A stretch of DNA of 64,000 bases, from positions 1-64,000 of the forward strand of contig JASAMV010003643.1 of the NCBI GenBank assembly GCA_030248065.1. The letters are read 5' to 3'. The notes under the pieces were generated by a model. The model was not told the origin of the DNA. It saw nothing but the letters and a program-made list of their open reading frames with translations, and made no database searches. Below, piece after piece: positions 22,275-32,175 of the stretch. The stretch comes from Rhynchonema sp. JSB1_4. Its lineage: Eukaryota; Nematoda; Chromadorea; Monhysterida; Xyalidae. Made by a program: the position numbers and the translations under genes. The stretch's first letter is position 1. Every line of letters begins with the position of its first letter.

Positions 22275-23194
22275 GTTTTGGGTTTTTGATCGAATACTAA
22301 GTAAAATATGACTGAATTTCTCATTCTTCTTAACATTGCAGCTAAAAAAAGCGATTTCAAAGGCTAAAAAATTGAAAATTTTTCACCATTTCAGGGCTCT
22401 GGAGGAGAAAAATAGGGCAAAACAGGGGTACTGGGTGGCACCCAATACCTGGAAAAGACCCAATCCAATACCCAATACCCACTACCAGGCCCACACCCAA
22501 TACCCAATACCGGCACCCAATACCTGGTATTGGGTATTGGGTACCCAATACCAGGTACTGTGTATTGGGTATTGGGTGATATTGGGTATTGGGTATTGCC
22601 CCCATGCCTAGTTGGTATTGGCATTGAGTATTGGGTATTGGGTTGGTATTGGTATTGGGTATTGGTCTTAGTATTGGTTTGGTATTGGGTTTTTGGTCTG
22701 GTATTGGGTTGGTATTGGTTGGGTATTGGGTTTTGAGTCAGGCATTGGGTTTAGTATTGGTTTGGTATTGGGTTTTTCTGGATTAGCATTGGGTATTGGT
22801 TTTGACCCAATACCTGGGCAAACCCAATACCAATACCCAATACCAATACCAGGCCAGCTTCAATACCAATACCCAATACCCAATACCAGAATTAGACCCA
22901 ATACTAATACCAAACACAGGTATTGGTATTGGTATTGGGTGGTATTGGTTGGGTATTGTGCCCTGCCCACCCATAATCCTATCCCCCTTGTTGCTCGATA
23001 ATCCTTGTTTCTCCCCATTGTACCGTCATAAGTATACGGTTAGACTTGTTTCTTCCATTTGTACCGTCAGAAGTCTAGGCTAGGTTTAGTTACGGATGTT
23101 GCATAATTCCGTAAGCCTGTTTAGGCTCTTTTTTCCTAGTTAGTGTAAAATCAGTGGTTTTCACCTCAAATTACTCAAACACAACGTTTTCACA

Positions 23195-24101
23195 TATACT
23201 GGCGGAAAAACCAGTTTCTTATATTTCGTGAAAAAAACCGAAAAAAAACCAAAAAAAAGGAAAAAAACCGATAAAGAACCGCAGTGTATAAGGATAGCGC
23301 AAGCCAAAATAAGGTATTTTTGACACATAGTAATGTTAGCACAGACACCACAGTGGTGCCTATGGGTGTTTTTAATGCTTATTGTGACTAAAATAGTTGA
23401 AACAAGCCACATTGACATATACTGTCATAAAGAACCGTTCTTTATTTTTCGTGGAAAAAAAACGGTTTTTTTTTCCGAAAAAAAACCGTTTTTTTTCCAA
23501 ATACTTTTCCAGTACTTAAGAACGTAATTTCGAAAAATATAACAATTTCAGTGCAAAATTTGTTCGAAGTGACGAGAGTGCTCTTGAAGAGTGTTGAAGT
23601 CAGTCGAAAACACTTGGTTTACACGCTTTTCGGCCCATTTTGGGCTGGTTAATTTTTGTGCTCGAGCCAATTTTTCACTGAAATCGAAAAACTCATCAGT
23701 TTTGCATTACAATTTTTTGGAAAAATTGGAATAAAGTACCGATATTTTTCCGATCAAAAACCGAAAAGGTACCCACGGAAAAATAAATGGAAAAGTATTC
23801 GGGTCTCGGAAAAAAACGGTTTTTTTCGGTTTTTTTCCGGAAAAAAAAACCGGTTTTTTTCCGCCTGCCAGTATACATTGACATCGCCCGCGCTTTGCCA
23901 AAGTTGGTCTGAACAAAAATATTTCGCAGTTTCAGTCAAAAATTGGAAAATTTCGTGAGAAAAGACCGATGTTTCCCGGAGGCTGAGGTTTTTTCGTTTT
24001 TTTCGGTTTTTTGTCACGTCCCAGATGGACCCGTTTTTTTTCGGTCATTTTTCGGTTTTTTTTTTCGTGAAAAAAAACGGTTTTTTCCATCCGCCAGTAT
24101 A
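23195..24101. mobile_element. Family E element with TATACTGGC ends
   Basis: Ends TATACTGGCGGAAAAA and its complement finishing CCGCCAGTATA; exact duplication TTTTCACA (23,187-23,194 and 24,102-24,109). Sequence inside is dominated by words such as AAAACCGTTTTTTTCGG. A second family E copy is nested at 23,418-23,875. Confidence 0.88.
23418..23875. mobile_element. Second family E element nested in the first
   Basis: Ends TATACTGTCATAAAGAACCG and CCGCCTGCCAGTATA; exact duplication CATTGACA (23,410-23,417 and 23,876-23,883). A self-family nested insertion. Confidence 0.85.
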
Positions 24102-24284
24102 TTTTCACACGATTCCACACATAATAAAAGCATTAAAAATGTTCACCCAAAAACCTAACCCCCCCAAACCCCTCTAGGTACATAACCCCCCAGGCCATCG
24201 GCTCTGGTACAGTAGGTATCCCCCCTCTCCGAGCCCGGTACAGTAGGTATCCCCCTCCAGAGTACCTCCAACACTGCCCAATAC

Positions 24285-24539
24285 AAATACCAATACCGGT
24301 GTTTGGTGTCTAATTCTGGTATTGGGTATTGGTATTGAAGCTGGCCTGGTATTGGTATGATATTGGGTTTCCCCAGGTATTTGGGTCAAAATCAATACCC
24401 AATACCAATCCAGAAAAACTCAATACCAAACCACTACCCGACCCAAAACCCAATACCAGCCCAATACCAAACCCAATACCAACTCAATACCGGACCGAAA
24501 ACCTAATACCAAACCCAATACTAAGACCAATACCAATGC
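24285..24539. repeat. CCAATA-type degenerate array (family D remnant)
   Basis: An array of (C)CCAATA units in both orientations. Its inverted counterpart lies at 30,606-30,886. Together with 20,776-20,836 this is what remains of an older family D element that received the family C insertion. Confidence 0.7.
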
Positions 24540-24851
24540 CAGAGATCGGAAACGGGCCGGGTAAAGTCGGCCCGCCCCGGTCGGTGAAATGTCCGGCCCG
24601 GCCCAGCCCGTTTTTGCTTGAGGTCGGGCCGGCCCGGCCTGGTCAGCCAATTTTCAAGGGCCCGAGAACTGAAAAAGTCCAAAAAGCTAAAAAAATCAAA
24701 AATTTTCTCCTGAATACTTGTTTCTTCAAACCGATGACTGAAAAGGTCAAGAATTAGGAAATATAAATGCGCGAAGCGCAAAATTTTTGAAAATTTTTGT
24801 TCAAAAGGGGAAATTTCCTTCGAATTTAGGCATACCGGTTTCCGATGTCTG
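24540..24851. mobile_element. Family F (GC-rich) element, short copy
   Basis: Starts CAGAGATCGGAAACGGGC and ends CGGTTTCCGATGTCTG. Its inverted counterpart at 30,299-30,605 has the same arrangement next to the same family D end (CTAGGCATGGGCACAAT), as expected for the two arms of the large inverted duplication. No 8-bp duplication is apparent. Confidence 0.7.
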
Positions 24852-25157
24852 GCTAGGCATGGGCACAATACCCAATACCCAATACCTGGTATTGGTATTG
24901 GGTATTGGTTGGCGCGCTTGGTATTGGGTATTGGGGGGGGGTGCGATTCCATTTAGGCAATACCAAATGACCCATAATTTGTCTAATTTTTTCTAGTTTT
25001 TTCCCCAAATTGATGATTTCTGATCAAAAATTCTTTCGAGTGTCTGTACCAGACTACTGAACTTGCTTCTCAAATGATAGAACAGCACAGTCATCATCAT
25101 TTTAAACGACCAAAAAGTCAAAAATTTTCCCAGACAATCTTCAACTTTGGTATTGGG

Positions 25158-25560
25158 CAGTGGTGTCGTTAGGGGGGTTGGGGGGTTACCCCCCGGTATG
25201 GGGTATGGGAAATCGGCCGGAGGTATGGGAAATTTTTCACTTTTGGAACAAGCACCCCTAAGAAACGACTTTTTGACCCAGAGAAGTACCAAAATTGACA
25301 ATTTTTTGCCTAAAAATGTCAAAAATTGCTTGCGACCGCAAGAAAACTCAGGCATTTTTAGACCACTAAAAATTTGGTACCTTTTAAAGATTTTAGGGGT
25401 CATTTTTTCAGAAAACCCCCCTCGGGTATGGGAAATTTTTGAATTTTTGGAGAAACACCGCCTGGTATGGGAAATTTTTGATTTTTGGGGGTATGTATGG
25501 GAAATTTCCCGAAAATTGGGCTGGGTATGGGAAAATTTCGATTTCTCAACGACACCACTG
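25158..25560. mobile_element. Family B hAT-like element with CAGTGGTGTCGTT ends
   Basis: Ends CAGTGGTGTCGTT and AACGACACCACTG; exact duplication GTATTGGG (25,150-25,157 and 25,561-25,568). The subterminal word is GGGTATGGGAAAT. A second copy with the same TIR but a GGATACC-type word is at 53,059-53,496. A long frame on the plus strand (25,147-25,626) is an artefact of the repeats. Confidence 0.88.
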
Positions 25561-25568
25561 GTATTGGG

Positions 25569-26042
25569 TAGGGTTAGAGGTCGGGGGGGGGTGGGGGGGT
25601 ACCCGACACCCGACATCTGGAAGTAACCGACACCCGACATCTCAGAAAAAAAGCCGACACCCGACAGTTGCAAAAAAACCCGACACCCGACATCTAGTTT
25701 TTGAAAAAAAACCCGACACCCGACACCTGCTTTTGCACCAAAAACAGGCAATTTTTTGCTCATTTGCATCATGAGTGCAATTTTTTGGCTCAAGTTACTG
25801 AATTCAAGTATTTTCACACGAAATGAACAGCAAAATGTCAAATTCTGCGTCTTCGGAAACATTTGGTCCGAAGAAAATTTTCTCTCAATATTCTTCTCTC
25901 AGCAATACTGATGTTTTGAACCGTAAGTGTCGGCTGTCGGGTGTCGGGTCCCAAAAAACCCGACACCCGACATCTGGGGGTACCAGACACCCGACACCTA
26001 CACTTTTTTTGGTACCCGACACCCGACATCTCTCTAACCCTA
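25569..26042. mobile_element. Element with TAGGGTTAGAG ends and CCGACACCCGACA words
   Basis: Ends TAGGGTTAGAG and CTCTAACCCTA. Flanks GTATTGGG and GTCTTGGA agree at six of eight positions. Subterminal words ACCCGACACCCGACATCT repeat many times on both sides. It abuts the family B element and shares the GTATTGGG flank. Confidence 0.7.
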
Positions 26043-26422
26043 GTCTTGGATCAGGTATTGGGAGGTAATTCAGGATTTGAAAAAACAAAACACGACAAAA
26101 AATATCGCTTTACAAATAAACGCCATCGTTTTTTGCTCAACCCTGGGTGTGATTTCATGAAATCAATCCACGGGGTGAATGTTTCAGACTTTGTCCGCAA
26201 CACTGTTGGAGAGCAACGTTCGCGTGTCACTGCTATCAGTCGCTCACTTGGAAACATGGCAAGAGTATTCGAATGACGCTCGCAGGTGTGTGCAACAGTG
26301 TTTAGTCACCATTACAAATTCAAATGCAAAACTAAAATTATTAGCTACCACCCAAAAGTAAAAGGGGGCCTTTCGCATTTCAAACAGCCTGCAAACTTTG
26401 CACGCATTTAAATATTGTTCAG

Positions 26423-26620
26423 GGCGTTATTAAACTCTCACGCACCAAGAACCCAATCTGCAGCATGCGACTGGGAGATGCACTTCAAGAGGAACATCTG
26501 AAAACAAAGTGTGCCGCGGACGCGGACCAGCCCAATTTATACCTGCGCATTCAGGCAAACTGCTTGATAAAAAAGGTGTCAAGGCGAATGAATGTCTCAG
26601 GCTGCTTGCAACACCGCTAA
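26423..26620 (+). CDS. Small ORF, left member of an inverted related pair
   Basis: After a good acceptor (TTGTTCAG) the frame reads GVIKLSRTKNP, then SMRLGDALQEEH, DQPNLYLRIQA, and stops (65 aa). The same pattern (GVIK, SMRPGDVLQEEH, DQPNFYVCIQA) is encoded on the opposite strand at about 26,720-26,960. The DNA arms are diverged, yet both frames stay open and similar in protein. I do not recognise the family. Either two exons of divergent paralogues or the arms of an old foldback element. Confidence 0.4.
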   Translation, partial: GVIKLSRTKNPICSMRLGDALQEEHLKTKCAADADQPNLYLRIQANCLIKKVSRRMNVSGCLQHR

Positions 26621-26654
26621 CTATGAAATTTCGCTTTTGTTTTTATTTCGAATT

Positions 26655-26972
26655 TCAACGATTTGTTCCAGCGTGACAAGCAGACCTTGAAACATTTAGC
26701 AGCCAAACATGAACAATTCGTTGCAATTCGAAATGAAAAGCAAAGCGAAATTCTATAATGAGGCAGGGGCAAAAATCGTGCGAAACATTCTGCGCCTTGA
26801 CCGCCCTTGTCATCAGGCGAGTTGCCTGAATGCACACATAGAAATTGGGCTGGTCCATATTTGGTTTTTTTCCCGGATGTTCCTCCTGAAGGACGTCTCC
26901 TGGACGCATGCTGAACGTTAGGCCTCCGGTGTGTTTGACTTTTATGACGCCTTGACCACTGTCTGAACACAT
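26655..26972 (-). CDS. Small ORF, right member of the inverted related pair
   Basis: The open frame reads through GVIKVKHTGG, SMRPGDVLQEEH and DQPNFYVCIQA. It is the inverted counterpart of 26,423-26,620. The outer edges of the pair also match (CCTTTCGCATTTCAAAC at about 26,375 and its complement at about 26,990). Function unknown. The ends of the coding part are not resolved. Confidence 0.4.
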   Translation of the reverse strand: MCSDSGQGVIKVKHTGGLTFSMRPGDVLQEEHPGKKPNMDQPNFYVCIQATRLMTRAVKAQNVSHDFCPCLIIEFRFAFHFELQRIVHVWLLNVSRSACHAGTNR

Positions 26973-27820
26973 TCGAGGATTGAATTCGGTTTGAAATGCG
27001 AAAGGCCCCCCTTAAACACAAAACCAAACTTCTGTGCTCCGTACAATACTCGTAACGAACATTTCAGCAAAATTCGTAACCAAGCATACTCGAATTTTGT
27101 GCGTTTGACGTCAGGAAAGCGATCATTTCGAGACCGAGTTGAAATCCCTATGTGCGTGACGAGCGCGGTGCGAACTGCCTTGGTGTGCCGTACAAGGGAT
27201 TCAAACCCCGAAACGTTGAGCCTGAATCGGCACCATCGGAACAAGATGAGTAGTGGTTTCGCTCGTTCATATTCATGTGTGATCTTCAAATGTTTTACCA
27301 TGGTCAATATTTATCTTCTTGATTAGATGATTGTCTGGGAAAAATAACTGTTCCATTCTTATTTTTTCGATATTCAAAAAAAATTGAAATGTTGACGACT
27401 GTAAAACGTCAGCCTACCAACCAGCTTACAATTAATATCGGGTGCACTCACTGTGGTTGTGCTTGTCGTCATGCTCGTCATCATCGTCAATTGCAGGGCA
27501 TGTCAGCAATACTCGGCATTTATTCATGTTCTTTCGCGGTAAAACCATTGACACGCCAATTTGTGCAATATTTCAGCCAGATAAATGAGCACGCCGATAT
27601 CGATCCGCATACTGATACATGCCTGTTACATTATTGTCGAATATTAGGGGAATTGAAACATTTGTGGCAGGTTTGGCAATCGGCTTGGCATATAATTAGG
27701 AAAGCTCTGTTTTGCACGAAAAAACAACGTGAAAAGCCGTTGCATTAGATAGAACCAAGCTCGTCAACTTTGATACGCTATTTTGTGTTATCATGTTATT
27801 ACTTGGGAGCGAATAATCAA

Positions 27821-27862
27821 TATAATAATAAATAAATAATAATAATAATAATAAATGAATAA
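27821..27862. repeat. (AAT)n microsatellite
   Basis: About 40 bp of AAT and AAAT units. The flanking 27,030-28,340 has no gene I can support; scattered frames have acceptor-like sequence before 27,575 and 28,211 but no recognisable product. Confidence 0.85.
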
Positions 27863-28350
27863 TATCGCGTTGTGGACCTCTGGAACAGGCTCCCAGAGGA
27901 CGTCGTCTTCGCTGCCTCAATTGCGGCCTTTAAATCTAAACTAAACTCACGTGGTCGAGACGTAGTTTCTCGCCATATTTCAACAAAATTCTCAGCCGTC
28001 GTTGACTGATCTCCTCAGTCACTGAGTTGCTGCTTTCAGGTAATCGTCAATTTCGTTATCGCCTGTTTTCATCTCGTGTCCGCCATTGATCACTGATTTT
28101 TCGTCTGTCGTTGCTGTGTTTTTGGTTGGTTTAGAATTTCTCTGGTACGTTTTGTCGTTTGTTCATTTATGATTATCATTATGTTACGTACACTCATATG
28201 TTTATTTTTCAGGTATTTTCCGGATCTCGTTGTAGGTCTTTGCGTGAGCTTGCAAATAAAAATTTGAATATTGATTCAATTCTCACATTGTTTGTAACGC
28301 GGTCATTTCATTTCACTTTACTGAATCGGTTAAAACTGAATATTTTACAG

Positions 28351-28503
28351 TCTCAAATCGTGGCACAGAGAAGCAATGCACGATCCTCACACAAAACAGA
28401 TCAGGAAAAAATGTTAATCGCGACCACTATTCTGATTATTAATGTTCTTATTGTTATTCTCACTATCATTTGGTTCACTTCTGGCAAATCGGGGAATAGT
28501 TGA
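28351..28503 (+). CDS. Possible last exon of a tail-anchored membrane protein
   Basis: After TATTTTACAG the frame reads SQIVAQRSNARSSHKTDQEK, then a hydrophobic stretch of about 20 residues (ATTILIINVLIVILTIIWF) and stops nine residues later. A polar segment, one membrane segment and a short tail is the arrangement of SNAREs and other tail-anchored proteins. I could not find convincing upstream exons, so the identity is open. Confidence 0.35.
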   Translation, partial: SQIVAQRSNARSSHKTDQEKMLIATTILIINVLIVILTIIWFTSGKSGNS

Positions 28504-28526
28504 TTCGGGTCAACCAATTCAATTAT

Positions 28527-29392
28527 CTATTTTTCGCCGTGTGGTGGCGCACCAATCAAACCCTTCACGTCGTCATACGTCAGCGTCTCTTTCGTCAGTA
28601 GCGAGTTGGCGATCTGCAAACAAAATAAGACCCTTCGAGCGGTGACATCGAACAATGTGGTGATAATACTTCGCATAAGATATGAACGCGGGTAACTATC
28701 GGAAACAGATATTTGGAAGCCCATGTCTGAAAGATACGATCACAAAAGTTTGTCTTTTGCACAAAGCCACTCTTGTAGTCGATTCTCTGTCACACTAAAG
28801 ACAGACTAAAATTGAAACACGGTTGTGTGAAGATTGGCACAACTAAAGCACAAAGGTTGCGTAACTTAACACACACATACAAAATAAGGTCACCACTCTA
28901 TAGTCTATACCACCGTTGTATCATGCCTGTATCATACACCCAGTGTAGTGGCAGGCCCATGTGTGGGAGGCAAGTATGATGCGGGGTTGGGACCGGAAGC
29001 GTGAGAGGTATGACTTTGGTCACCCAAAAAGGCAAAAAAACACCGTTTTTGTGATACAATTTTGGCCAAAAAAACGAGGTAAAAATAGCACTTTTCACAA
29101 ATTTTCGCCGAAAATCGCCTAAAAATAGGTATTATGGGTGAGTTTGCGCCCCAACCCCAACCTCGCCACCCCCAACCCCCTCGGGTTTTGTGGTAGGTAA
29201 GCACTGAGAGGGGGTAACCCCCCAAACCCACTGCCACTACTATGCGTCCACCAAGCAAGCCCATGCCACACTGTGCCCCAAGTAACCTTATCCAGCTTGT
29301 CCCTATTCTCCCTCTGCACCGTCTCCGTGTGTCGGTACGCCTGTACAATCAGTCGTGATGCTTCGGCATCGACCAACGCAACCAGGTGCTTA
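28527..29392 (-). pseudogene. 3' end of an m-AAA protease gene (paraplegin/AFG3-like), two exons only
   Basis: Exons on the minus strand: 29,392-29,287 and 28,613-28,527, joined in frame. The first reads SKHLVALVDAEASRLIVQAY and continues RHTETVQRENRDKLDK; the second reads IANSLLTKETLTYDDVKGLI and ends GAPPHGEK, stop. This is the helical C-terminus of the FtsH-type mitochondrial inner-membrane protease, closest by eye to paraplegin (SPG7; compare YRHTE and IGPPPHG). The AAA and zinc-protease domains should lie at higher coordinates, but no Walker or HEXXH exon was found up to 34 kb, and the sequence beyond 29,440 is repeat. So this is a truncated fragment, or a gene whose other exons were moved or lost in assembly. 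A family M-type repeat sits in the intron. Confidence 0.75.
28937..29250. mobile_element. CAGTGTAGTGGCAGGCCC-type element in the protease intron
   Basis: Begins CAGTGTAGTGGCAGGCCCAT and ends near CCCACTGCCACTAC, an imperfect TIR. Related ends occur at 52,339, 53,906 and about 55,320-55,340. Duplication not resolved. Confidence 0.5.
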
Positions 29393-29759
29393 CTGTAAAT
29401 GCAATAGAATGTAAATGCAATAGAAGAGAAAATCATGGTTATCATTCTGCGGCGCACAAGGCCAGCATCATCAGTGCGAATGCACCAGTTGGTCACGTGA
29501 CCTGGCCACCTGATGTTTCACACCGTATTAATATAAACACAACTATACCTGAACGGCTTTTTCATGAACTCGCCCCCAGGTTCATTAGGTTGCCAAGAGA
29601 GTGGACCGATCGGGCCGGCCCGGGCCGATCCGGACTTCCCAGTACGACATTGCCCAAAATATTAAAAAATCGTCAATATTTTCCAAACGAGATTGTGGTT
29701 TTTGGCAAAAAATTGTGCTTGCACCTGAAACTTCGTAGCACCTGGCAAATTTTGAAAAA

Positions 29760-30298
29760 AACCCTGCCCAATACCAAATCAATACTACTGAAGTGCCTGG
29801 TTGGGTATGAGATAGGCATAGGCACAACACCGATTTTTAGGCCCACCCAACCCAATACCCAATACCTGGCCTCTGACCACCCAATACGTAATACTCAATA
29901 CCAGCTGAACAGACCCACCCAATACCCAATACCAGGCGTGGCACCCAATACCCAATACCTGACCCAATACCAAAGTTGAAGATTGTCTGGGAAAATTTTG
30001 ACTTTTTGGTAGTTTAAAATGATGATGAAAGTGCTTTTCTATCATTTGAGAAGCAAGTTCAGTTGTCTGGTATAGACACTCGAAAGAATTTCTGATCATC
30101 ATCAATTTGAGGAAAAAACTAGAAAAAATTAGACAAATTATGGGTCATTTGGTATTGCCTGAATGGAATCGCACCCACCCAATACCAAGCGCGCCACCCA
30201 ATACCCAATACCAATACCACGTATTGGGTCAGTATTGGGTACCCAATACCACACCCAATATCAGGTATTGGGTATTGGGCATTGTGCCCATGCCTAGC
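29760..30298. repeat. CCAATA-type array, right arm of the large inverted duplication
   Basis: Degenerate CCCAATACC words in both orientations, ending GGCATTGTGCCCATGCCTAG at about 30,297, the mirror of 24,853-24,960. Sequence 29,990-30,170 mirrors 24,965-25,150 closely. Confidence 0.7.
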
Positions 30299-30605
30299 CA
30301 GAGATCGGAAACCGGTATGCCTAAATTCGAAGAAAATTTCCCCTTTTGAACAAAAATTTTCAAAAATTTTGCGCTTCGCGCAATTATGTTTTCTAATTCT
30401 TGACCTTTTCAGTCATCGTTTTGAAGAAACAAGTTATCAGTAGAAATTTTTTAATTTTTTTAGCTTTTTTGACTTTCTCAGTTTTCCGGCCCTTGAAAAT
30501 TGGCTGACCAGGCCGGGCAGGGCCGACCTCAAGCCAAAAAGGGCCGGGCCGGACATTTCACCGACCGGGCCGGGGCGACTTTACCCTGCCCGTTTCCGAT
30601 CTCTG
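30299..30605. mobile_element. Family F element, inverted counterpart of 24,540-24,851
   Basis: Ends CAGAGATCGGAAACC and TTTCCGATCTCTG. Core words match the copy at 24,540-24,851 in reverse complement. Confidence 0.7.
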
Positions 30606-30886
30606 GTATTGGTATTGGGTATTGGTCTTAGTACTGGGTTTGGTATTAGGTTTTGGGTCCGGTATTGAGTTGGTATTGGGTTTGGTATTGGGCTGGTATT
30701 GGGTTTTGGGTCGGGTACTGGTTTGGTATTGAGTTTTTCTGGATTGGTATTGGATATTGATTTTGAACCAATACCTGGGGAAACCCAATATCAACCAATA
30801 CCCAATACCAATACCAGGCCAGCTTCAATACCAATACCCAATACCAGAGTTAGACACCAAACACCGGTATTGGTATTGGTATTGGG

Positions 30887-31731
30887 CAGTGTTGGAGGTA
30901 CTCTGGAGGGGGATACCTACTGTACCGGGGTCGGAGAGGGGGATACCTACTGTACCAGAGCCGATGGCCTGGGGGGGTTATGTACCTAGGGGGGTTTGGG
31001 GGCTAGGTTTTTGGGTGAAAATTTTCAATGCTTTTATTATGTGTGGAATCGTGTGAAAACGTAGTATTTTGGGTAATTTGAGGTGAAAACCACTGATTGT
31101 ACACTAATTTTGGCCATTTCGATCAAAAATGGGCGCTTTTGGGGCACAATCGGGGGGGGGGGGATACCTACTGTGCCAGGGTGAAAATCGGGGGATACCT
31201 ACTGTGCAATGCCAAACATCGGGGATACCTACTGTACCAGACCAGGGGGATACCTACACTTGCGTATTTTTCCGCTAAATATATTTTTGGAAAAAAACCG
31301 TTTTTTTTCGAAAAAAAACCGTTTTTTTTCAAATATTTTTCCAGTACTTAAGGATACCCATGGTCCTAAAACGCCTATTTTGGAGAAAATTTCGTCGGGA
31401 AATGGATTGAAACAGGCTAAAAAATGCACTTGGAGATTAAAAAGTGCTCATTTTGAACTGTTTACTACCGATTTACATTGGTTTTGAGAACATCCTCTCG
31501 CAACCTTGGAAAATATCTCGGAAATTTTTGGAAATAAAACCGTTTTTTTTCAAAAGTTGCCACTTGCCAGAAGTTGCCAGTTGGAAAAATAAAAACGTAT
31601 TTTTCCGGGCCTCGGAAAAAAACGTTTTTTTGGTTTTCTTTTTCGAAAAAAACGGTTTTTTTTCGGCCAGCAAGTATAGGGATGCCTACTGTACTGGGGG
31701 GCTACCCCCCAAACCCCCACCTCCAACACTG
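30887..31731. mobile_element. Family C element, inverted counterpart of 20,837-24,276
   Basis: Ends CAGTGTTGGAGGT and ACCTCCAACACTG; exact duplication GTATTGGG (30,879-30,886 and 31,732-31,739), the complement of the CCCAATAC flank of the other copy. It carries family E-like sequence at about 31,258-31,678, a different insert from those of its counterpart. Confidence 0.85.
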
Positions 31732-31776
31732 GTATTGGGTGGTGTTGGTTCATGGTTGGGTATTGTGCCCACCCAT

Positions 31777-32175
31777 CACTGTAGTGGCTGGGGGGGGATG
31801 GGGGGGGATTCCCCCCTAAGGGGTATCTATCTCGAGTCAACCCTTAGGGGGGGATGGGGGGGAAGGGTATCTATCTCGAGCCGACCCCAAAGGGTATCTC
31901 GAGTAAGTAGATTTATGCTTTTCAAAGGCAAAAATAGGTGTTTTTCGACCTCGAAGCACCCAAAAATGGTCATTTTAGGCCAATTTTCGGCAAAAATGTC
32001 AAAAAGTACCCATTTTTGGGCCAAATTTGCAGTAAAATTGCATGCAAAAAACGGCCTTTTTTCGCCTTTTGACGGACTATAGGGGTATCTTGGGTTGCCT
32101 CTGGGGGGTATCTCGAGTAACTCCGAAACCTTCCCCCCTAGGGTATCTTGGGTCGATTGGCCTGCCACCACACTG
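31777..32175. mobile_element. Family N element, GGTATCTCGAG subfamily
   Basis: Ends CACTGTAGTGGC and GCCACCACACTG; exact duplication CCACCCAT (31,769-31,776 and 32,176-32,183). Subterminal words are GGGTATCTCGAGT-like. The inverted counterpart at about 20,757-20,800 lacks it, giving an empty site. Confidence 0.85.

Larger units (their letters stand above)
20993..22975. mobile_element. Family D element made of CCAATA-type arrays
   Basis: Ends TAGGCCTGGGCACAATACC and TTGTGCCCTGCCCACCCATA; exact duplication ATCCTATC at 20,985-20,992 and 22,976-22,983. Apart from the insert at 21,408-22,274 it is almost entirely a degenerate array of CCCAATA and CCAATA units, in one orientation on the left and the opposite orientation on the right, as expected for extreme subterminal repeats. 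Confidence 0.85.
20837..24276. mobile_element. Family C hAT-like element carrying nested insertions
   Basis: Ends CAGTGTTGGAGGT and ACCTCCAACACTG; exact duplication CCCAATAC at 20,829-20,836 and 24,277-24,284. Subterminal words are GGTACAGTAGGTATCCCC. It is interrupted by a family D element (20,993-22,975) and a family E element (23,195-24,101). The corresponding copy at 30,887-31,731 has the same duplication in reverse complement, consistent with both being products of one insertion later copied in inverted orientation. Confidence 0.88.

Noticed and set aside
25147..25626. 159-codon frame and an overlapping 289-codon minus-strand frame (24,993-25,862)
   Set aside because: Both run across family B and TAGGGTTAGAG elements; the length comes from stop-poor subterminal repeats.
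29386..29979. 197-codon plus-strand frame
   Set aside because: Opposite strand to the protease exon and then into CCAATA repeats.
31444..32082. 212-codon plus-strand frame
   Set aside because: Crosses boundaries of families E, C and N; no conserved protein pattern.
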